Shown here in pieces: positions 25,237-33,778 of a stretch of 47,566 nt of DNA (position 1 is the first letter of the stretch; the number at the start of each line of letters is the position of its first letter). The stretch is from Faecalibacterium sp. UBA1819 (GTDB lineage: Bacteria; Bacillota; Clostridia; Oscillospirales; Ruminococcaceae): positions 1-47,566 of the forward strand of contig DCEX01000007.1 of NCBI GenBank assembly GCA_002315015.1. Direction: 5' to 3'. A program made the position numbers and the translations under genes. The notes under the pieces are model-generated. The model was not told the DNA's origin. It saw only the letters and a program-made list of their open reading frames with translations, and did not search any database.

Positions 25237-26196
25237 TTATTTCTTTTTTGAACGGGAAGCGTTATCGTACGCCTTAATGATGGCCTGCACCAGGCGATGG
25301 CGCACAACGTCCTTTTCTGAAAAATACATCATAGCAATGCCGTTGACATGCTTGAGCACCTGCAAGGCGTCGACAAGGCCGCTTTTGGCTTTGTCCGGCA
25401 GGTCAATCTGGGTCACGTCGCCTGTAACGACGACTTTTGATCCGCTGCCCATACGGGTTAAGAACATCTTCATTTGCTCGGGGCTGGTGTTCTGCGCCTC
25501 GTCCAGAATAATGAAGGCGTCGTCTAAGGTGCGTCCGCGCATATAAGCCAGCGGCGCTACCTCGATGACTTGTTTTTCCAAAAGACGCTGATACGTCTCT
25601 GCACCCAGCATGTCAAACAATGCGTCGTAAAGCGGACGCAGATAGGGGTCTACCTTGTTTTGCAAATCGCCCGGCAAAAAGCCCAGCTTTTCTCCGGCTT
25701 CCACAGCGGGGCGCGTTAAGATAATGCGGCTGACTTCCCGTGCTTTAAACGCCTTGACCGCCATGGCAACTGCCAAGTAGGTTTTGCCCGTGCCCGCAGG
25801 GCCGACGCCGAAGGTGATGGCGTTTTCGCGTATTTTTTGAATATATTCTTTCTGGCCCAATGTCTTGGGGCGGATGGGCTTGCCTTTCGCGGAAATGGCA
25901 ATAAAATCGCCCGTCAGCTCACGCACTTTTTCCTCTTCGCCGGAATCGGCCAAAGAGATGCAATAGCGCACTGTTTGCTCCTCCAAAGGGGTTCCGTTTT
26001 CCCGCAAGGTGAGCATGGAAGTAATCGCTTTGTAGGCCTTTTGAACATTGGCTTCCTCACCGCTGAGCTTAATTTCCGTGCCGCGGCACACCGCTGTAAC
26101 GGAAAAAGCCTGCTCCAACAGACGAATGTTTTCATCACAGCTGCCGAAAATGGCAAGCGCTGCGTCAATCGAATCAACTTCCAACAATTTTTCCAT
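25237..26196 (-). CDS. phoH: PhoH-like ATPase
   Basis: 319 residues. The ATG at 26196 is used because GAGGTG lies 7 nt upstream; a GTG two codons earlier is the alternative. Walker A GPAGTGKT (132-139) and the PhoH core (RPAVEAGEKLGFLPGDLQNKVDPYLRP region, DEAQNTSPEQMKMFLTR, GDVTQIDLP) are clear. An N-terminal KH-like segment fits a role in RNA metabolism with YbeY. Own promoter upstream, then ybeY-dgkA-era in tight order. Confidence 0.94.
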   Translation of the reverse strand: MEKLLEVDSIDAALAIFGSCDENIRLLEQAFSVTAVCRGTEIKLSGEEANVQKAYKAITSMLTLRENGTPLEEQTVRYCISLADSGEEEKVRELTGDFIAISAKGKPIRPKTLGQKEYIQKIRENAITFGVGPAGTGKTYLAVAMAVKAFKAREVSRIILTRPAVEAGEKLGFLPGDLQNKVDPYLRPLYDALFDMLGAETYQRLLEKQVIEVAPLAYMRGRTLDDAFIILDEAQNTSPEQMKMFLTRMGSGSKVVVTGDVTQIDLPDKAKSGLVDALQVLKHVNGIAMMYFSEKDVVRHRLVQAIIKAYDNASRSKKK

Positions 26197-26280
26197 ACAC
26201 AATCACCTCGATGACAGGATTTGACATTGACAAAAGCACACCAAGCGCCACCCCTGCGCTTTGGATGCTTTCTTTCTCTT

Positions 26281-26308
26281 ATTATAGCATAATAATCAAA
26301 ATTTTAAA
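26281..26308 (-). promoter_or_regulatory. Possible promoter for phoH-ybeY-dgkA-era
   Basis: On the minus strand TTTAAA (26308-26303), a 16-bp spacer and perfect TATAAT (26286-26281), in the 147-bp gap between yqfD and phoH. Confidence 0.5.
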
Positions 26309-26343
26309 GAGGATTTTGTGTATTATTTACACAAAATTTCTTT

Positions 26344-27525
26344 TTAATTTCCTGTCAAACCGCCAAAAGGAACGCTTTTGGCAATGTTGGCAATAAAGCG
26401 CAGGTGGAAACGAGCCGTGAGGCTGTCCTCTTGTGTGGTGGTGTCCATCGTTAAATCCAAAAGCTCAATCTCCCCGAAATCCTGCTCGGCTTGCCGCAAA
26501 ACGGCATTGCGCGCAAGGTCACATGCCAGCGTTTCGCTGACCGTGTATTCCTGCGGTGTTACTTCACGGCAGAGTGTTGTTTCAACAGTGGCGGGAAGGG
26601 GAAAGCCGAACAGGGAAAGCGGCTGGCGGTAAACGGTTTGCGCGGTGTTTTCGGCGTTTTCGCTCTGCCCGAGCGGGATTTCCAGCCCAAAGCAGAACAA
26701 GCGATGAGAGGCGGATGTACGGCTTTGCGGCAGCTCGGCTGTCACATGAAAAGGCTGTGTAAACTCGTAAGTTTTTTCTACTTCTGCATAGATTTCTCCC
26801 TCGGAGTGCATGTAAGAAACACGGCCTTCACCGTTTTCATCACACATGCCGGTGACAAGGGTTTGGCCTTCACGCACCGATTGATTGGCGGTAACCAGGT
26901 AATATCCGCCGCGCACATCCATAAAGCGAATAATGCCGTCAGAAATCGCCACCAAATCGGTGACCTCCTGTTCTTGCAGCGTTGGTTTTTTCTCCATATC
27001 GTTCTTTTCTACAATCAATTTTCCGCGCACCAGATTCAGCGCAATCCAGCTATAATCATCCGTTTGTGCCCGCAGCTGTGCCGCAATGCGGCCCATGTCC
27101 TCCTGCGTGGCAAAGGCGCCTTCATACACGCCGCAGTTGTAAAGCATTTGACGCATTTCCTGTTGCTGCTGCGGTGTGAAATCATAAAAACGAATATTCC
27201 AAATCAGGTTTGGAAACACACACAGCGCCAAGGCGCCTGCTGCAATTCCTGCAAGGATCCCGTAGCGCTTGCGCAGAAGAAAGAGCGCAAAACAAAGGCC
27301 GAAGCGTTCTTTTAAACGCAGACGGCAGTGGCAGGTGCGTGCCAGCGCGGGAAGTCTGGCGTAAAGCCGCGCCGGAACCTGTGCGCTCACACCGCCCGGA
27401 ACGGCGCGGATGCAGCCGAGGGGAATTGCTCGTTCCGCACACAGCGTTAAAAAGCGGTCCACTCTGCCGTTGACCACTTCAAAAGAAACTTCGCCCGAGA
27501 GGTATCCCCAAATGTTTTTATTCAT
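26344..27525 (-). CDS. yqfD: Sporulation protein YqfD
   Basis: 393 residues. A soluble N-terminal domain is followed by one membrane segment (about 88-110, YGILAGIAAGALALCVFPNLIW) and a long outer domain, as in YqfD. In Bacillus the gene is mother-cell specific and needed for efficient sporulation. It starts 3 bp after yqfC stops, so the pair is one unit. Confidence 0.93.
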   Translation of the reverse strand: MNKNIWGYLSGEVSFEVVNGRVDRFLTLCAERAIPLGCIRAVPGGVSAQVPARLYARLPALARTCHCRLRLKERFGLCFALFLLRKRYGILAGIAAGALALCVFPNLIWNIRFYDFTPQQQQEMRQMLYNCGVYEGAFATQEDMGRIAAQLRAQTDDYSWIALNLVRGKLIVEKNDMEKKPTLQEQEVTDLVAISDGIIRFMDVRGGYYLVTANQSVREGQTLVTGMCDENGEGRVSYMHSEGEIYAEVEKTYEFTQPFHVTAELPQSRTSASHRLFCFGLEIPLGQSENAENTAQTVYRQPLSLFGFPLPATVETTLCREVTPQEYTVSETLACDLARNAVLRQAEQDFGEIELLDLTMDTTTQEDSLTARFHLRFIANIAKSVPFGGLTGN

Positions 27526-27528
27526 GTC

Positions 27529-27828
27529 TCAGCGCTCCTTTCCCTCTAAAAACACAATGCGGAAAACAGTGCCGTGTACGGTCATTAAATTCTTGCGATA
27601 GGTGTCCACTGTGAGGTGATTGCCTTCAATGCGGACGCTTCGTTTTCCCATGCTGACAATCAGCGCATCCTCGTCAAATGCAGTAATTTCCTTGCAGTTC
27701 TCAAGCTCGATTTGTCCATTGGTTGTCACATGGATAGCGGCCATCGGCGTACACGCTTGCTGTGCCAGCGCTTTTCCCAAACAAAGCGCTTCTTTGAAAG
27801 AGGCCTTTTTTTTGCGTGAATGTTTCAT
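27529..27828 (-). CDS. yqfC: Sporulation protein YqfC
   Basis: 99 residues. The ATG at 27828 has AAGGAG with a 6-nt gap; the longer open frame upstream overlaps the divergent gene and looks non-coding. The short YabP/YqfC fold (GQIELENCKEITAFDEDALIVSMGKR core, VRIEGNHLTVDTY, LMTVHGTVFRIVFLE) is typical. Paired with yqfD as in other spore formers, and divergent from ylbJ across 69 bp. Confidence 0.92.
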   Translation of the reverse strand: MKHSRKKKASFKEALCLGKALAQQACTPMAAIHVTTNGQIELENCKEITAFDEDALIVSMGKRSVRIEGNHLTVDTYRKNLMTVHGTVFRIVFLEGKER

Positions 27829-27849
27829 AACGCGCTCCTTTACTGGGTG

Positions 27850-27877
27850 ATAAACAGCAATCTTTTTTTCATATATA
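27850..27877 (+). promoter_or_regulatory. Possible sigma-E-type promoter for ylbJ
   Basis: GATAAA near 27849-27854, a 15-bp spacer and CATATATA (27870-27877) resemble the sigma-E pattern. No sigma-A consensus is seen. In Bacillus both ylbJ and yqfCD are sigma-E genes, which supports but does not prove this. Confidence 0.35.
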
Positions 27878-27897
27878 TCAAGCGGGAGGGATGATTT

Positions 27898-28956
27898 ATG
27901 CAAAAAAAAGGAAGTTGGGCGCGGATTGGGGTGTGGCTGCTTTGCGCTGCGGCGATGTGCCTGTTTTTGGGCGACCCGTCTACGGCTGCCAAAGGGGTAC
28001 AAAGCGGTCTGCGGGCTTGTGTAGAAACCATTATTCCCACGATGTTTCCATTTTTTGTTTTTTCGCGTATGCTGCTTTCGGGCGAGGGGGCAAAGTGGCT
28101 GAGCTGGCCGCTGCGTCCGCTGACAGCAGCGATGGGAATTGCTTCGCCCAAAGCTGCCAGCGCTATTTTATGCGGCTGGATGGGCGGCTTTGCGGCAGGG
28201 GCAGCTCAGGTAGGCCAGCTGTACCAATCGGGCGAAATTACCAAGCGGGAAGGTGCGCTGCTGCTGGTAGCGGGAACGGTTTCGGGCCCGTCATTTGTGG
28301 CGGCGGGCGTGGGCGGGCGTCTTTTGGGCAGCTTGACCGTTGGATGGGTTTTATTTGCAGCGCAATGTGCGGCAAGCGCAATGTGCGGAATTGTCTTTTC
28401 CTTTCTTCTGCCCGAGCGTGAACGCGATGTTTTGCGCCGTGCTGCCACACAATATCAAGCTTGTGATGCAGCACAGGCTGTGACACAAGCGGTGCAGTCC
28501 ACTTCTGTTTTATGCGGATATGTCACGCTGTTTTCGTTTTTGTCGGCTTATGCACAGCCGTTTGGAAACGCGGCACGCTATGGCATTTGCTTCTTTTTGG
28601 AAGTGACAAATGCCTGTATCGCAACGGCACAGGGCGGCGGGGCATTTCGTGTGGTGTTGTGTGCGTCGGCGCTGAGCGCCATGGGAGCAAGTGTATTTTT
28701 GCAGGTGCGTGCGTTTGCAGGAAAAGAAATTTCGCTGAAAGCGCTGCTTTTGTCTCGTCTGCTGCACTTGCCGCTGATGCTGTTTTTGGTGAAATGTCTG
28801 CTTTCGGTACTGCCCATGGCACAGAGCGTGGCGGCTTGGAACGAGGTGTATGCATCGCGTTTGCCGGTGGACGCAGCTTGTATTTTGTTTGTGCTTTGCG
28901 CCTTAATGGTGAATGGCAGCACGGGTGGTTTACGAAACCGAAAAAAACGTGTATAA
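27898..28956 (+). CDS. ylbJ: Sporulation integral membrane protein YlbJ
   Basis: 352 residues with GGGAGGG 7 nt before the ATG. Around eight membrane segments and the nucleoside-recognition/gate repeats ETIIPTMFPFFVFSRML and LCGWMGGFAAGAAQVGQLY, with GTVSGPSFV, match YlbJ. In Bacillus YlbJ is required for heat-resistant spores. Divergent from yqfC, so two sporulation units share one intergenic region. Confidence 0.9.
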   Translation: MQKKGSWARIGVWLLCAAAMCLFLGDPSTAAKGVQSGLRACVETIIPTMFPFFVFSRMLLSGEGAKWLSWPLRPLTAAMGIASPKAASAILCGWMGGFAAGAAQVGQLYQSGEITKREGALLLVAGTVSGPSFVAAGVGGRLLGSLTVGWVLFAAQCAASAMCGIVFSFLLPERERDVLRRAATQYQACDAAQAVTQAVQSTSVLCGYVTLFSFLSAYAQPFGNAARYGICFFLEVTNACIATAQGGGAFRVVLCASALSAMGASVFLQVRAFAGKEISLKALLLSRLLHLPLMLFLVKCLLSVLPMAQSVAAWNEVYASRLPVDAACILFVLCALMVNGSTGGLRNRKKRV

Positions 28957-28957
28957 T
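28929..28957 (+). promoter_or_regulatory. Promoter inside the end of ylbJ
   Basis: TTTACG (28929-28934), a 17-bp spacer and perfect TATAAT (28952-28957), overlapping the ylbJ stop. It would drive the small Cys-rich gene at 29044. Confidence 0.5.
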
Positions 28958-29043
28958 GGATGCTGTATGGCAGCACACCGGCGCAGAACCATTTGCGCAC
29001 GGATGGAGAGAAAAATTATGGAAGAAAGGAAAGGGGAGGCAGT

Positions 29044-29274
29044 ATGCTGTTTCGCAAACGAAAGCCCTTTTTTCAAGGGGATTTCCCACCGAATTGTGAA
29101 TATTGCGGCCATCAGCGCCCGGCGCCCGATGAGCCGGAAACCTACTATTGTAATAAAAAGGGCGTTGTGTGCGCGGGGTATCACTGCAAGTTTTACGAGT
29201 ACGACCCATTGAAGCGTGTGCCGAAGCGCCGCCCCCCCATGCCGAAATTTTCCCCCGAGGATTTTCAGCTTTAA
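29044..29274 (+). CDS. Small Cys-rich protein of unknown function
   Basis: 76 residues. ATG at 29044 after GGGGAGG. Basic N-terminus MLFRKRKPFF, then CEYCGH, CNKKGVVCAGYHC and a Pro-rich basic C-terminus. Five Cys and a His within about 30 residues suggest a bound zinc, rubredoxin- or ribbon-like. I cannot name the family. It lies between ylbJ and the MATE leader, has a promoter of its own, and ends just before the next promoter. Confidence 0.7.
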   Translation: MLFRKRKPFFQGDFPPNCEYCGHQRPAPDEPETYYCNKKGVVCAGYHCKFYEYDPLKRVPKRRPPMPKFSPEDFQL

Positions 29275-29279
29275 TTCTC

Positions 29280-29308
29280 TTGACAAAAAGACGTTTTTAT
29301 GGTATCTT
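29280..29308 (+). promoter_or_regulatory. Promoter for the MATE leader
   Basis: Perfect TTGACA (29280-29285), a 17-bp spacer and TATCTT (29303-29308). Transcription would start near 29315 and pass through the terminator-like hairpin at 29357-29403 before reaching the MATE gene. Confidence 0.65.
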
Positions 29309-29317
29309 CACACAGGC

Positions 29318-29408
29318 GCGGCTGTCTTGGCCGCTGTAACGTGTAAAAATCAACACAGCCACACCGGTTTTTCTGTTTCAGCATTAAACAGAGCGGTGTG
29401 GCTTTTTA
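29318..29408 (+). promoter_or_regulatory. Candidate transcription attenuator/riboswitch before the MATE gene
   Basis: A rho-independent terminator (AGCCACACCG 29357-29366 with CGGTGTGGCT 29394-29403, inner TCTGTTT/AAACAGA, T run to 29408) ends 17 nt before the MATE ATG. Upstream lies a hairpin GCGGC/GCCGC (29318-29322/29330-29334). A competing pairing, GCTGT (29333-29337) with ACAGC (29355-29359), would capture the first bases of the terminator arm. This is the geometry of terminator/antiterminator control. The aptamer class, if any, is not recognised. Confidence 0.6.
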
Positions 29409-29425
29409 CTTGGAAAGGAACAATA

Positions 29426-30805
29426 ATGGAAGAACGCAATTTTATGGAAACAAAACCTTTGGTGCCGCTTTTGATGAGCATGTCAATGCCGATGATGCTG
29501 TCGATGCTGGTGCAATCACTTTACAATATCATTGACAGCATCTATGTATCGCGCTTGGGGACACAGGCTCTGACGGCGGTTTCGCTGGCGTTTCCGCTGC
29601 AAAATATTGTGCTTTCAGTTGCTGTGGGCGTGGGCGTGGGAATCAGTGCCCTGCTGGCGCGCAGTCTGGGCCAAAAAGACCAGGAGCAGGCAAATGCGGC
29701 TGCTTCATGGGGAGTGCTTTTGTCTGTCATTCATTGTGTTTTGTTTGTCATCCTAGGCGTTGTAGCGACAAAGCCTTTTTTGGCGCTGTTTACAGAAAAC
29801 CCGGAAGTTTTACGCCAAGCGTGTGACTACACCTACATTGTCATGTGCTTGTCGTTTGGCTGTTTGATGCAGATTACCATGGAAAAGATTTATCAGGGTC
29901 TTGGCGCGATGAAAACCACGATGGTGCTGCTGGGAACGGGCTGTGTCATCAATATTATTTTAGATCCTATTTTAATCTTTGGCTATTTAGGCTTTCCAGC
30001 CATGGGGGTAAGCGGAGCGGCGATTGCCACCGTAACGGGACAAATTGCGGCATTCTTTTTGTATGTCATTGTGTACCTTGTGAAAAATCCGGGTGTGACA
30101 ATTCATTGGCGTTATTTAAAAGGCTATTCTCATGTGATACGCCCCATTTACGCGGTGGGCATTCCGTCATCGCTGATGATGACGCTCCCTTCTGTGCTGG
30201 TGGGCGCACTCAACGGCATTTTGGCTGCGATTTCCGAGGTGTATGTGGCAGTTTTGGGCGTTTATTTTAAACTGCAAAGCTTTATTTATCTGCCGGTGAG
30301 CGGCATTGTACAGGGAATGCGCCCCTTGGTGAGCTATAACTACGGCGCGGGTAAGTACGAACGTGTGCGCGGTTTCATCCGGTACAGTTTGGTCGCTTGC
30401 GGTGTGATTATGCTGCTGGGGACAGTAATTTCCTTGGCGATTCCCGAGCAGGTGCTGCGTTTATTTGATGCCGACGAAGCGCTGCTGCAAGCCGGTGCTC
30501 TTGCGCTGCGCATTATTTCACTGGGCTTTTTAGTTTCTGCCATCGGCGTTGTGTTCTCCGGTGTGTTTGAGGCGCTGGGAAAGGGTACGCTTTCATTGTG
30601 CATTTCCTTGCTGCGCCAGTTAGTCATTACGCTCCCGCTGGGCTTTTTCCTTTCCGGTGTGTGGCAGGCTTCCGGTGTTTGGGCTGCTTTTCCCATTGCG
30701 GAGCTGGTGGCCTCGATCGTTGCATGTGTATTTTTGAAGCGGTTTCATGGCGGTGTGTTTTTTCCGTTTGGAATGCACCCGTCAACCGAACAGACAGAAG
30801 AATAA
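29426..30805 (+). CDS. MATE family efflux transporter
   Basis: 459 residues. The ATG at 29426 has an AAGGAA site; the open frame upstream runs through the leader hairpin and is not coding. Twelve hydrophobic segments form two MATE bundles. PLLMSMSMPMMLSMLVQSLYNIIDSIYVSRLG is the standard start region and the second half has VGIPSSLMMTLPSVLVGALN and VQGMRPLVSYNYGA. Such proteins export cationic drugs or metabolites using Na+ or H+ gradients. Expression appears to depend on read-through of the terminator in its leader. Confidence 0.93.
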   Translation: MEERNFMETKPLVPLLMSMSMPMMLSMLVQSLYNIIDSIYVSRLGTQALTAVSLAFPLQNIVLSVAVGVGVGISALLARSLGQKDQEQANAAASWGVLLSVIHCVLFVILGVVATKPFLALFTENPEVLRQACDYTYIVMCLSFGCLMQITMEKIYQGLGAMKTTMVLLGTGCVINIILDPILIFGYLGFPAMGVSGAAIATVTGQIAAFFLYVIVYLVKNPGVTIHWRYLKGYSHVIRPIYAVGIPSSLMMTLPSVLVGALNGILAAISEVYVAVLGVYFKLQSFIYLPVSGIVQGMRPLVSYNYGAGKYERVRGFIRYSLVACGVIMLLGTVISLAIPEQVLRLFDADEALLQAGALALRIISLGFLVSAIGVVFSGVFEALGKGTLSLCISLLRQLVITLPLGFFLSGVWQASGVWAAFPIAELVASIVACVFLKRFHGGVFFPFGMHPSTEQTEE

Positions 30806-30818
30806 CATAAAAAATTCA

Positions 30819-30852
30819 ATGCCCCTTTCCGGTGTTATGCGGAAAGGGGCAT
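30819..30852. terminator. Terminator between convergent MATE and MFS genes
   Basis: A perfect 13-bp stem (30819-30831 with 30840-30852) and an 8-nt loop. The T run is better on the minus strand (GAATTTTTTATG), so it chiefly serves the MFS unit. Confidence 0.82.
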
Positions 30853-30893
30853 TCGGTTTATCAGGATTTCTTTGCTTTTGAAAAGGTGCAAGC

Positions 30894-32126
30894 TTAATTG
30901 CTGTCTTCTGGGATTTCAACGGGAATCTTTCGGAATAAAACAAACGGGATAATCAGCAAAACAAGCCCGAACAAAAACAGGCTGTGAAGCGAAAGGGAAA
31001 TGGAATCTGCTTCAATCAGACTGATTAAAAACGAGGAGCAAAATGTGCCAATCATGGAAGCGCCGCCGCTGAACAGCGAATATGCAGAAAAGTAAACACT
31101 GCGCAATTCTTGCGTGCTGGAGGCAATACGCATTTTCAAAATGCCGACATTCAGCCCCGAGACGGGCAATGAACTGAGCGAAAGGTAAATCGGTGCCGTT
31201 AAAAATGCGTTTTCCGGCGTTGTGAAATACAGCAGAACGGCCAAAAAAGCATAGATAATGAAGATGTTCGATACACATTGTTTCCAGCCGATGCGCGCGG
31301 CAATCTTGGCAAAAATAGGCCCAAAGAGCGTGCGCAGCAAATTTCCAACCATGCCCCAGATCATCAGCTGAATAAAGTCGATGTTGAGCACGCGCACGGC
31401 ATACACACCGAACAGACCACCAATGAACACGTTGGCAATGGACCAAGCGGAATTGGCAATAATGACCGCAGTGTGGGAGCGGTTTTTCAAAACCTGTATG
31501 AACATGCGCAAAGAGCCGGACGATTGGTTGGCATAACTGCTCGGTGCAGAAAGCCGGAACATTAAAATAATGCTGATGATCAGCAGCAGACTCTCCAAAA
31601 TTCCGGTGATGATGAATCCTTGCTGAAGCTGTCCCCAGTGCTCGGAAAGGGAAATGGCAATCTGCACCACAGTGGCCATGACGGTGTATAAAATCATGAA
31701 TACGACTTCACGAACGGCGTAAAATTTGCCATAGTGAGCCGTTTCAGCCGCCTGCACATGCCAATCTTCGTAGGCGGGGGAAATAATTTGCTGAAAAAGC
31801 TGCATACACAGCAAACAAACACAAAAAACAGCCATACCGGTGCGCTGCGAAAGAAATACACTGAAAAATACAAAGCACAGGCAGACGCGCCAAAGAAGAT
31901 TGACGGAAATCAAATAGCCGCGTTTTTGTCGGATTTTGGAATACAGAACACCGCCCATCGGCTGCAATACCAAAAACATGGACGACAGACTGGTAAGAAT
32001 ATTGGAAACGCCAAGAGGCAATTCAAAATATTCTGTCAGCTTTGCAATGATAAAACCGGTGCAAATCCAGTAGGCCACCATTGCAGTGATATATTCGCCC
32101 AAGAAAAGCCGCAATTTCTTTCCCAC
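30894..32126 (-). CDS. Major facilitator superfamily transporter
   Basis: 410 residues. A GTG at 32126 is chosen because AAGGGG lies 8 nt upstream; another GTG at 32135 sits directly on that site. About twelve hydrophobic segments in two halves, with a basic loop SKIRQKRGYL between segments 2 and 3, as in the MFS. It follows the fucosidase gene by 12 bp and probably carries a sugar or oligosaccharide related to that enzyme, but direction and substrate are inferred only from context. Confidence 0.87.
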   Translation of the reverse strand: MGKKLRLFLGEYITAMVAYWICTGFIIAKLTEYFELPLGVSNILTSLSSMFLVLQPMGGVLYSKIRQKRGYLISVNLLWRVCLCFVFFSVFLSQRTGMAVFCVCLLCMQLFQQIISPAYEDWHVQAAETAHYGKFYAVREVVFMILYTVMATVVQIAISLSEHWGQLQQGFIITGILESLLLIISIILMFRLSAPSSYANQSSGSLRMFIQVLKNRSHTAVIIANSAWSIANVFIGGLFGVYAVRVLNIDFIQLMIWGMVGNLLRTLFGPIFAKIAARIGWKQCVSNIFIIYAFLAVLLYFTTPENAFLTAPIYLSLSSLPVSGLNVGILKMRIASSTQELRSVYFSAYSLFSGGASMIGTFCSSFLISLIEADSISLSLHSLFLFGLVLLIIPFVLFRKIPVEIPEDSN

Positions 32127-32138
32127 ATGAACCACCCC

Positions 32139-33530
32139 TTATGCTTGCTGATCTCCTTTAGCATCAAGTACCAGGCAGAACCCTTCTGCAAAGAATGCGC
32201 CGCCCATAGGCAAATCCTGCACATGCAGGGTAACGGTGCCTTCTTCGCAGCGTGCATGCAGGCGGTCGCCGGTACGCAGCGAGTAGGCTTCTTTTACCTG
32301 TACATCAAGCGGCAAAACCAATTTTGCAGGCAATTTTGCTTCATCATCATAGCGATAGAAACAGTAAATTTTATCATCCTTTTTCGTGAAGTAGTATTCA
32401 TCGGTAAAATACGGTGCGCACAAGACAGTGTCATAAATGCCTTCGCCATAAATGGAAAGCCAAGCGCCCAGCTCACGAATGGATTTTACCGCAGGAGCAG
32501 GCAAAGCGCCGTCGGGCTGCGCCGGAATATTTAAAGCAAGGTTGCCGCCTTTGCTGACAACATCCAGCAAAAGGTGCGTGAGCTCTTTGCCGGATTTAAA
32601 ACAATCATTGTAATGGAAGGAAAAATAATCGCCCACAGTGACACATGTTTCCCAAGGAACGCCGATGGCCATGGGAGGAATGGTTTGCTCGGGTGTGATA
32701 AAGTTTTCGGTTTCTCCGCCGCGCCCGCGCTCGCATACAATCAATCCCGGCTGGGTGGTGCTGCGCAATTCCTCAACAATTTCTGTCAAACGAATGTCCT
32801 GCCCCATATTTTCCGGGCGTACCCAACCGCCATCCAGCCACAACACGTCAATTTTGCCGTAATTAGTGGCCAGCTCCCGAATTTGCTCATGCACGAATTG
32901 TACATACTTTTCCCATAATTCTGGATGCTCTTGGATGTCGTAGTTTACGTTTCTTGTAGGCGCTTTTCCGAACTCATCACACCAGAAATACTGGCTGTGC
33001 CAATCCGGTTTGGAAAAATAGGTGGAGATGGCAAGCCCTTGTTTTTTAAACTCGCGGTACAGTGCCCCGACAATATCGGCATCCGGGTGAGTATGGAAAG
33101 GACAGTCCGGCGCAGTGATTTTATAATCGGTGGTTTTTGTGTCAAACATGCAGAATCCGTCGTGATGCTTTGTGGTAAACAGAAGGTAACGGAATCCGCA
33201 GTCTTTGGCCAGCTTGGCCCATCCGGCGGGGTCAAACTTAATAGGGTTGAAGGTTTTATTGGCTTGCCAATATTGGCGGTGACACGTTTCACGGTCTGCC
33301 CAAGTCAAGTCTTTTTGACTCCACTCTGCGTCGCCGTCACAAAGCGGCCAGCTTTCGTAAGATGCAATTTGGCACCCCGGTGCCCAATGCATCATAAATC
33401 CAAGTTTATAGCCGCTGAATTTTTTCAAGTTTTCCAGTACGGCAGGGTCGGTGGGTGCCACATATCTCTCGGGGGAAGAATAATCATGAACACCATGACG
33501 AACGATTTCGCGTTGAGCTTCTTTTGCCAT
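32139..33530 (-). CDS. Alpha-L-fucosidase, GH29
   Basis: 463 residues. ATG at 33530 with AAGGAG 8 nt upstream. The GH29 barrel has GFMMHWAPGC, FTTKHHDGFCMFDTK and the nucleophile D233 in IDVLWLDGGW. A smaller beta-sandwich domain follows (about 370-463). No signal peptide, so it acts on fucosides already imported. It removes alpha-L-fucose, as on mucin, milk or blood-group glycans. First gene of a pair with the MFS transporter, divergent from the sulfatase. Confidence 0.93.
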   Translation of the reverse strand: MAKEAQREIVRHGVHDYSSPERYVAPTDPAVLENLKKFSGYKLGFMMHWAPGCQIASYESWPLCDGDAEWSQKDLTWADRETCHRQYWQANKTFNPIKFDPAGWAKLAKDCGFRYLLFTTKHHDGFCMFDTKTTDYKITAPDCPFHTHPDADIVGALYREFKKQGLAISTYFSKPDWHSQYFWCDEFGKAPTRNVNYDIQEHPELWEKYVQFVHEQIRELATNYGKIDVLWLDGGWVRPENMGQDIRLTEIVEELRSTTQPGLIVCERGRGGETENFITPEQTIPPMAIGVPWETCVTVGDYFSFHYNDCFKSGKELTHLLLDVVSKGGNLALNIPAQPDGALPAPAVKSIRELGAWLSIYGEGIYDTVLCAPYFTDEYYFTKKDDKIYCFYRYDDEAKLPAKLVLPLDVQVKEAYSLRTGDRLHARCEEGTVTLHVQDLPMGGAFFAEGFCLVLDAKGDQQA

Positions 33531-33586
33531 AATAAAGTCTCCTTACTCAAACAAATTTGCAAAGGGGCAACAGTGAAATACTGGCT

Positions 33587-33723
33587 ATTATATTAAGCGA
33601 ACTTTCAGTTTATTTCAACATAAAAATCAATCTTTTTTCAATTTTTTTGTGAAAAACAGTTTGGGGAAAATTTGAATTTTATGTTGGAACCGCTTGACAA
33701 CACGCGCAAAAAAGGCGTACTAT
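33587..33723. promoter_or_regulatory. Divergent fucosidase/sulfatase control region
   Basis: Sulfatase promoter: TTGACA (33694-33699), 18-bp spacer, TACTAT (33718-33723). Fucosidase -10: TATAAT on the minus strand (33592-33587) without a good -35. Two copies of TTTTATGTTG face away from each other: minus strand 33625-33614 (continuing AAA) and plus strand 33677-33689 (continuing GAA). Each lies at the -35 region of its promoter, as expected for an activator such as the nearby AraC protein. Confidence 0.5.
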
Positions 33724-33778
33724 GCCAATCAAACCACGCAAAATACGACACAGATATTTTTCGGAGGGAGTCCTTTTT

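Noticed and set aside
26491..27315. 274-residue plus-strand frame opposite yqfD
   Set aside because: Shadow of a conserved sporulation gene, without a start site or domain.
29299..29346. 15-codon leader peptide before the MATE attenuator (ATG at 29299)
   Set aside because: The ATG falls within the promoter before the expected transcript start and has no ribosome site.
29318..29366. Known guanidine (ykkC or mini-ykkC) riboswitch before the MATE gene
   Set aside because: These often precede exporters, but I do not see paired ACGR loops or the ykkC core here.
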